A DNA stretch of 64,000 nucleotides, taken from NCBI RefSeq assembly GCF_013744875.1, contig NZ_CP059399.1, positions 4,154,001 to 4,218,000 of the forward strand. Reading direction: 5' to 3'. Shown here piece after piece: positions 60,848 through 64,000 of this stretch (position 1 is the stretch's first letter; each line of letters begins with the position of its first letter). A program made the translations under genes and the position numbers. Source of the DNA: Nocardia huaxiensis. GTDB lineage: Bacteria > Actinomycetota > Actinomycetes > Mycobacteriales > Mycobacteriaceae. The notes beneath the pieces were generated by a model. That model did not search any database. It had not been told where the DNA came from and was given only the letters and a program-made list of their open reading frames with translations.

Positions 60848-60970
60848 GTGATCATTCGACCCGGCACCATGTCACCCATGTTCCCGCAGCCCATCGCCGC
60901 ACAGCCCGCAGTCGCGGGTGCGATGGCCGCTGCGCTGGTGGTCTCCGCATTCGACGGCGCACGACGCTGA
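60848..60970 (+). CDS. Possible 40-aa leader peptide upstream of tuf3
   Basis: GTG 60848 opens a 40-codon frame (MFPQPIAAQPAVAGAMAAALV in the middle) that ends at 60970, 18 bases before a hairpin preceding the EF-Tu gene. There is a weak GG-rich sequence upstream. It could be a leader peptide or chance; internal ATGs at 60869 and 60878 are alternatives. Confidence 0.25.
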   Translation: MIIRPGTMSPMFPQPIAAQPAVAGAMAAALVVSAFDGARR

Positions 60971-60988
60971 CCTTCTCCGGGACGTCCC

Positions 60989-61029
60989 GGGACCTCAGAC
61001 GGGGAAGGTCGGCTCGCTGCTGAGGTCCC
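60989..61029 (+). promoter_or_regulatory. Hairpin in the leader of the EF-Tu gene
   Basis: Arms GGGACCTCAG (60989-60998) and CTGAGGTCCC (61020-61029) are perfectly complementary with a 21-base loop, 33 bases before the EF-Tu ATG. An overlapping GGGACGTCCC palindrome lies at 60980-60989, so two alternative folds are possible. It may control expression of this second EF-Tu. Confidence 0.5.
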
Positions 61030-61062
61030 CTCGAATCACGACTCCCAGACGGAGAATTCATC

Positions 61063-62238
61063 ATGGCCAAGCAGGCCTACGTCCGCACCAAGCCGCACCT
61101 CAACATCGGCACCATGGGGCACGTCGACCACGGCAAGACCACCCTGACCGCCGCGATCACCAAGGTGCTCGCCGAGCGGGGCGGCTCCGCCTTCACGCCC
61201 TTCGACAAGATCGACCGGGCGCCGGAGGAGATCGAGCGCGGCATCACCATCAATATCGCGCACGTCGAATACGAAACCGCCACACGGCATTACGCCCACG
61301 TGGACATGCCGGGCCACGCCGACTTCGTGAAGAACATGATCACCGGCGCGGCTCAGCTGGACGGGGCGATCCTGGTGATCTCCGCCCTCGACGGGGTCAT
61401 GCCGCAAACCTCCGAGCACGTGCTGCTGGCCAAGCAGATCGGCGTGCGGCACATTGTCGTCGCCCTCAACAAGGCCGACGCCGCCGACGCCGAACTGCTC
61501 GAGCTGGTGGAGCTGGAGGTGCGAGACCTGTTGTCCGCCAACGGGTATGACGGCGCGGAGGTGCCGGTGATCCCGGTCTCCGGGCTGCGCGCCCTCGACG
61601 GTGACCCGCACTGGTCGGCGCAGGCGCTCGCGCTGCTCGACGCCGTGGACGAGTACATCCCCGTGCCCGTCCGCTACACCGACGCGCCGTTCCTCATGCC
61701 GGTCGAGAATGTCCTCACCATCACCGGCCGGGGCACGGTCGTGACCGGGGCGGTCGAACGGGGCATGGTCCGCATGGGCGACAAGGTGACCGTGCTCGGC
61801 TTCGACACCACCCTCGAATCCGTGGTGACCGGCGTCGAAACCTTCGGCCGCACCATGGAATCGGCGGAGGCGGGCGACAATGTGGCGCTGCTGCTGCGCG
61901 GCGTCCAGCGTGGTCAGGTTCGCCGCGGCCAGGTGGTGGCGGCGGTCGGCAGCATCGCGGTGCACCGGGCCTTCACCGCGCGCGTGCACCTGCTCTCGCA
62001 CGCGCAGGGTGGACGCCGCACCCCGATCACCACCGGCTACCGGCCGCAGTTCTACCTGCGCACCGGTGACGTGGTGGGCGACGTGGTGCTGCCCGAGGGA
62101 CGTGCGATGCCGGGGGACACCGTCGATATGACGGTGACGCTCGGCAGCCCGGTTCCGCTCGAGCCGGGCCTGGGCTTCGCCGTCCGCGAGGGCGGTCGCA
62201 CGGTGGCCGCTGGCACGGTGCTCACGGTGGACGACTAG
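61063..62238 (+). CDS. tuf3: Divergent elongation factor Tu (Tuf3-like)
   Basis: A 391-aa translation factor with intact GTP motifs GHVDHGKT (19-26), DMPGHAD and NKAD. It differs from housekeeping EF-Tu: [20 protein letters not shown] at the start, DMPGHAD in place of DCPGHAD, and [12 protein letters not shown] where normal EF-Tu has GLRFAIREGGRT. These changes match Tuf3 of Streptomyces, a stress- or ppGpp-linked second EF-Tu. It is not in a str operon (no rpsL, rpsG or fusA nearby). GGAG before the ATG and a strong terminator after the stop make it a single transcript. Confidence 0.92.
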   Translation: MAKQAYVRTKPHLNIGTMGHVDHGKTTLTAAITKVLAERGGSAFTPFDKIDRAPEEIERGITINIAHVEYETATRHYAHVDMPGHADFVKNMITGAAQLDGAILVISALDGVMPQTSEHVLLAKQIGVRHIVVALNKADAADAELLELVELEVRDLLSANGYDGAEVPVIPVSGLRALDGDPHWSAQALALLDAVDEYIPVPVRYTDAPFLMPVENVLTITGRGTVVTGAVERGMVRMGDKVTVLGFDTTLESVVTGVETFGRTMESAEAGDNVALLLRGVQRGQVRRGQVVAAVGSIAVHRAFTARVHLLSHAQGGRRTPITTGYRPQFYLRTGDVVGDVVLPEGRAMPGDTVDMTVTLGSPVPLEPGLGFAVREGGRTVAAGTVLTVDD

Positions 62239-62252
62239 GCGCGCCGACAGGC

Positions 62253-62287
62253 TTCCCTGCTCCGGGGTGATACTCCGGAGCAGGGAA
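62253..62287 (+). terminator. Terminator after the EF-Tu gene
   Basis: Perfect 13-bp stem TTCCCTGCTCCGG / CCGGAGCAGGGAA with a 9-base loop, 15 bases after the EF-Tu stop. Confidence 0.85.
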
Positions 62288-62359
62288 ACTTCCCCTGGTG
62301 ACAGCCCTGATCCCGACCGCCCGTGCCCACCCCGCTCCCGAATAGGGGAGAATGCGGAC

Positions 62360-62836
62360 GTGAGTGACGCAAGGGGCCCGGGCGAAAACAGATTCGACGC
62401 GGTGGAACGGCTACGCCGAAAACTGGAAGGCACGAAGCCCTCCGACCCCACCACCCCCGACTCCGCCGACCGCGCCGCCAAAGTCACCCGCCTGCCCCGC
62501 CGCCCCCGCCGCGTCACCGAAACCCCCGCCGAGCGCCCCCGCCGCACCTGGCACCCCGACAATGTCTCCGCCTACGACCCCGCCCCCACCCGCCCGGTCA
62601 CCCGCGCCGAACTGCAACGCGAAACCGGCTGGTGGCAAGCCACCCCCGAAGCCCCCACACCCCCTTCGAACGACGCGCCCCGGCAGGAAGCCGACGTCAT
62701 CGACTTCGGCTCCCTCCGCCGCAAACCGCCGGCCCCCGGCGACACCGCCCCCACCGGCTTCCGCCGCATAGCCAAACCCCGCCGAATCACCCCCACCACC
62801 GACACCCCCGGCCCCGGGGACTCCGACCGCGCCTGA
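62360..62836 (+). CDS. Proline-rich hypothetical protein
   Basis: A 158-aa, low-complexity protein from GTG 62360 with AGGGGAG eight bases upstream; the longer frame from 62267 would begin inside the terminator. It is rich in Pro, Arg, Thr and Asp, with a short ordered part ELQRETGWWQ and ADVIDFGSLRRK. No membrane segment. Probably a disordered actinobacterial protein; function unknown. Confidence 0.65.
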   Translation: MSDARGPGENRFDAVERLRRKLEGTKPSDPTTPDSADRAAKVTRLPRRPRRVTETPAERPRRTWHPDNVSAYDPAPTRPVTRAELQRETGWWQATPEAPTPPSNDAPRQEADVIDFGSLRRKPPAPGDTAPTGFRRIAKPRRITPTTDTPGPGDSDRA

Positions 62837-62958
62837 CTCGAATCGGGCAGCGCCAACCACCCGCACCCTGACGGTCGTCAGGTTACGGCGGGGCGGGGGT
62901 GGGGGTGATCGTTGAACGCGTCAGCAGAAGCTACGTGGGCCGGAGGGCTGAGGCGGCT

Positions 62959-63486
62959 ATGAGCGTCAACGAAGAAGTGTTCGAGCGGGTGTGCGGGGAG
63001 ATCGGGCCGGTACTGGTGCGGTCGCTGGCTCGGCGGGTGGGGAATCGTTGTGACGCTGAGGATTTGGTGCAGACGGTGTTCGTGCGGGTGTGGGCGGCGG
63101 GGCCGGAGATCGATGACGATCTGGAACTGCGGAAGTACATGTGGCGGGCGGCGGGGAATCTTGTTGCGACGGTGGGGAAGCGGCGGGCTCGGGAGGGCTG
63201 GGTGGTCGCGCTGGGCGGGGAGGTGATCGCGGGGGTGGCGGATCCGGGGGCGGGCGGGTTCGACGAGCGGGTGGCGGCGCGGATCGTGGTGTGGGAGGCG
63301 TTGGGAGCGTTGCCGGCTCGTGAGCGGGAGGCAATCGACCTGCGGTGTCTGCGGGGGTTCACCTACGCTGAGACTGCGGCCGTGATGGGGCTGGCCACGG
63401 GGACCGTGAAGGGGTACGTGAGTTCGGCCAAGCAGCGGCTGCGGGCACGGCTGGCAGGAACGGAACAGGCGGGGGTGGCCGCGTGA
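62959..63486 (+). CDS. ECF-type RNA polymerase sigma factor
   Basis: A 175-aa sigma factor. Region 2 is RRVGNRCDAEDLVQTVFVRVW at about 24-45; region 4 is ALPAREREAIDLRCLRGFTY and ETAAVMGLATGTVKGYVSSA at about 122-165. Start ATG 62959; longer frames at 62899 are possible. Its stop overlaps the GTG of the FHA-like gene (GTGA at 63483), so the two are translated together, and the second may act as or recruit an anti-sigma partner. Confidence 0.92.
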   Translation: MSVNEEVFERVCGEIGPVLVRSLARRVGNRCDAEDLVQTVFVRVWAAGPEIDDDLELRKYMWRAAGNLVATVGKRRAREGWVVALGGEVIAGVADPGAGGFDERVAARIVVWEALGALPAREREAIDLRCLRGFTYAETAAVMGLATGTVKGYVSSAKQRLRARLAGTEQAGVAA

Positions 63487-64000
63487 GGAATGCGAACGAT
63501 ACCTGGTCGGTGCTGGTGCATGTGCCCGCCGAAGAGGGCGGGGTGCGGCAGCCAGGATTGAATCTGTGGCCGGGAGAGGCCGTGACCTTCGGGCGGGGGG
63601 CCGCGGATCTGCGGGTGGACATCCGGTTGGATCGGCCCGCTGTCTCGCGATTGGCCGGGCGCATCGAAGCCGTCGACTTCTATTGGCTGCTCAGCAATTT
63701 GAGCACTCGGCCGAACGCGTCCTATGTGGTGCACAACGACGAAGGGCGGGGCGAGCACTTCACGATCCGGCCGGGGGAGCGATTGCCGGTGCCGTTCACC
63801 GCTTCCCGGGTGCAGTTGCTCGGCGGCGATTCGAAGGTGGTGGAGTTCAAGGTCTTCGCCATGCGGCGCGGCGCGGTGGCCCCGCCCGCCCTGCCGACCA
63901 CGACGCAGACGGTGGAACCGTTTCGCCCGCTGTCGGTGGATGCCAAGCACTTTCTGATTCTGGTGGCGCTGTGTGAACCGCGACTGGTGTACGGGTCGGC
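63483..64000 (+). CDS. FHA-like domain protein, 3' end outside the window
   Basis: The frame from GTG 63483 stays open to the window end (172 codons). Residues about 25-125 look like an FHA domain in divergent form: VTFGRGAADLRVDI, then RPAVSRLAGRIEAVDFYWLL and LSNLSTRPNASYVV where FHA proteins have GR, SRxH and N/GTxxN. A region ending DAKHFLILVALCEPRL suggests a second, possibly helix-turn-helix, domain continues to the right. Coupled to the ECF sigma gene. Confidence 0.75.
   Translation, partial: MRNANDTWSVLVHVPAEEGGVRQPGLNLWPGEAVTFGRGAADLRVDIRLDRPAVSRLAGRIEAVDFYWLLSNLSTRPNASYVVHNDEGRGEHFTIRPGERLPVPFTASRVQLLGGDSKVVEFKVFAMRRGAVAPPALPTTTQTVEPFRPLSVDAKHFLILVALCEPRLVYGS

Overview
The window looks like chromosome from a high-GC actinomycete of the Mycobacteriales, most likely Nocardia or a close relative. 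The evidence is the strong GC bias with many GTG starts, a PknG/GlnX/GlnH signalling operon, an EspR-like regulator, an orphan Mce protein, two families of actinobacterial lipases, a SARP/AfsR regulator and a Streptomyces-type divergent EF-Tu (tuf3-like). Genus-level assignment is inference; there is no rRNA in the window.

Region 1 (1-14970) is the right-hand part of an actinomycete integrative and conjugative element (AICE, pSAM2-like logic). All genes are on the plus strand and almost every junction is a start/stop overlap. Recognisable parts are a GIY-YIG nuclease, a winged-helix/nuclease-like protein of replication-relaxation type, an FtsK/TraB-type DNA translocase, a WhiB-like regulator, a CHC2/TOPRIM primase, a DUF2637/Spd-type membrane protein, an excisionase and a tyrosine integrase. 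The integrase abuts the 3' end of a tRNA-Pro(GGG) gene (14970-15046, minus strand), which is the attachment site. The other att site lies left of the window. Several hypothetical genes of the element end in the same basic tail (RSR) and some are paralogues of one another.

Region 2 (15047-28723) is catabolic chromosome: a sugar-porter MFS protein, a DUF2505 gene with an apparent 1-base frameshift, a nitronate monooxygenase, then a LysR regulator divergent from a three-gene, translationally coupled ketone-body operon (MHS transporter, 3-hydroxybutyrate dehydrogenase, acetoacetyl-CoA synthetase). This is followed by a TetR regulator, an alpha/beta hydrolase coupled to a GH3 beta-glucosidase, and an MFS transporter.

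Region 3 (28728-37746, minus strand) is a seven-gene signalling operon: GlnX-like membrane sensor, GlnH-like lipoprotein, coiled-coil protein, PknG-type kinase, PP2C phosphatase, VWA protein and FHA protein. Most genes overlap by 1-4 bases. Kinase, phosphatase and FHA reader all carry N-terminal zinc ribbons, so the operon reads as a self-contained amino-acid-sensing phospho-signalling module. An 18-bp perfect palindrome sits at its upstream end.

Region 4 (38225-54093) holds regulators and hydrolases: EspR-like regulator, MarR with isochorismatase-like hydrolase, a FUSC-like membrane protein overlapping a maltose-type acetyltransferase, TetR, two different lipases, a PucR-type regulator, a two-domain Fe-S protein, epoxide hydrolase, a large LuxR (LAL) regulator, a helical-repeat protein, an ECF sigma factor with SnoaL-like tail, and a SnoaL-like protein.

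Region 5 (54093-64000): L,D-transpeptidase, orphan Mce protein, a 64-aa protein with a strong ribosome-binding site, an AfsR/SARP regulator, a DHA2 drug-efflux protein, a tuf3-like EF-Tu behind a hairpin leader, a proline-rich protein, and an ECF sigma factor overlapping an FHA-like gene that runs off the right end. The only gene-free stretch above 300 bases is 37747-38224.
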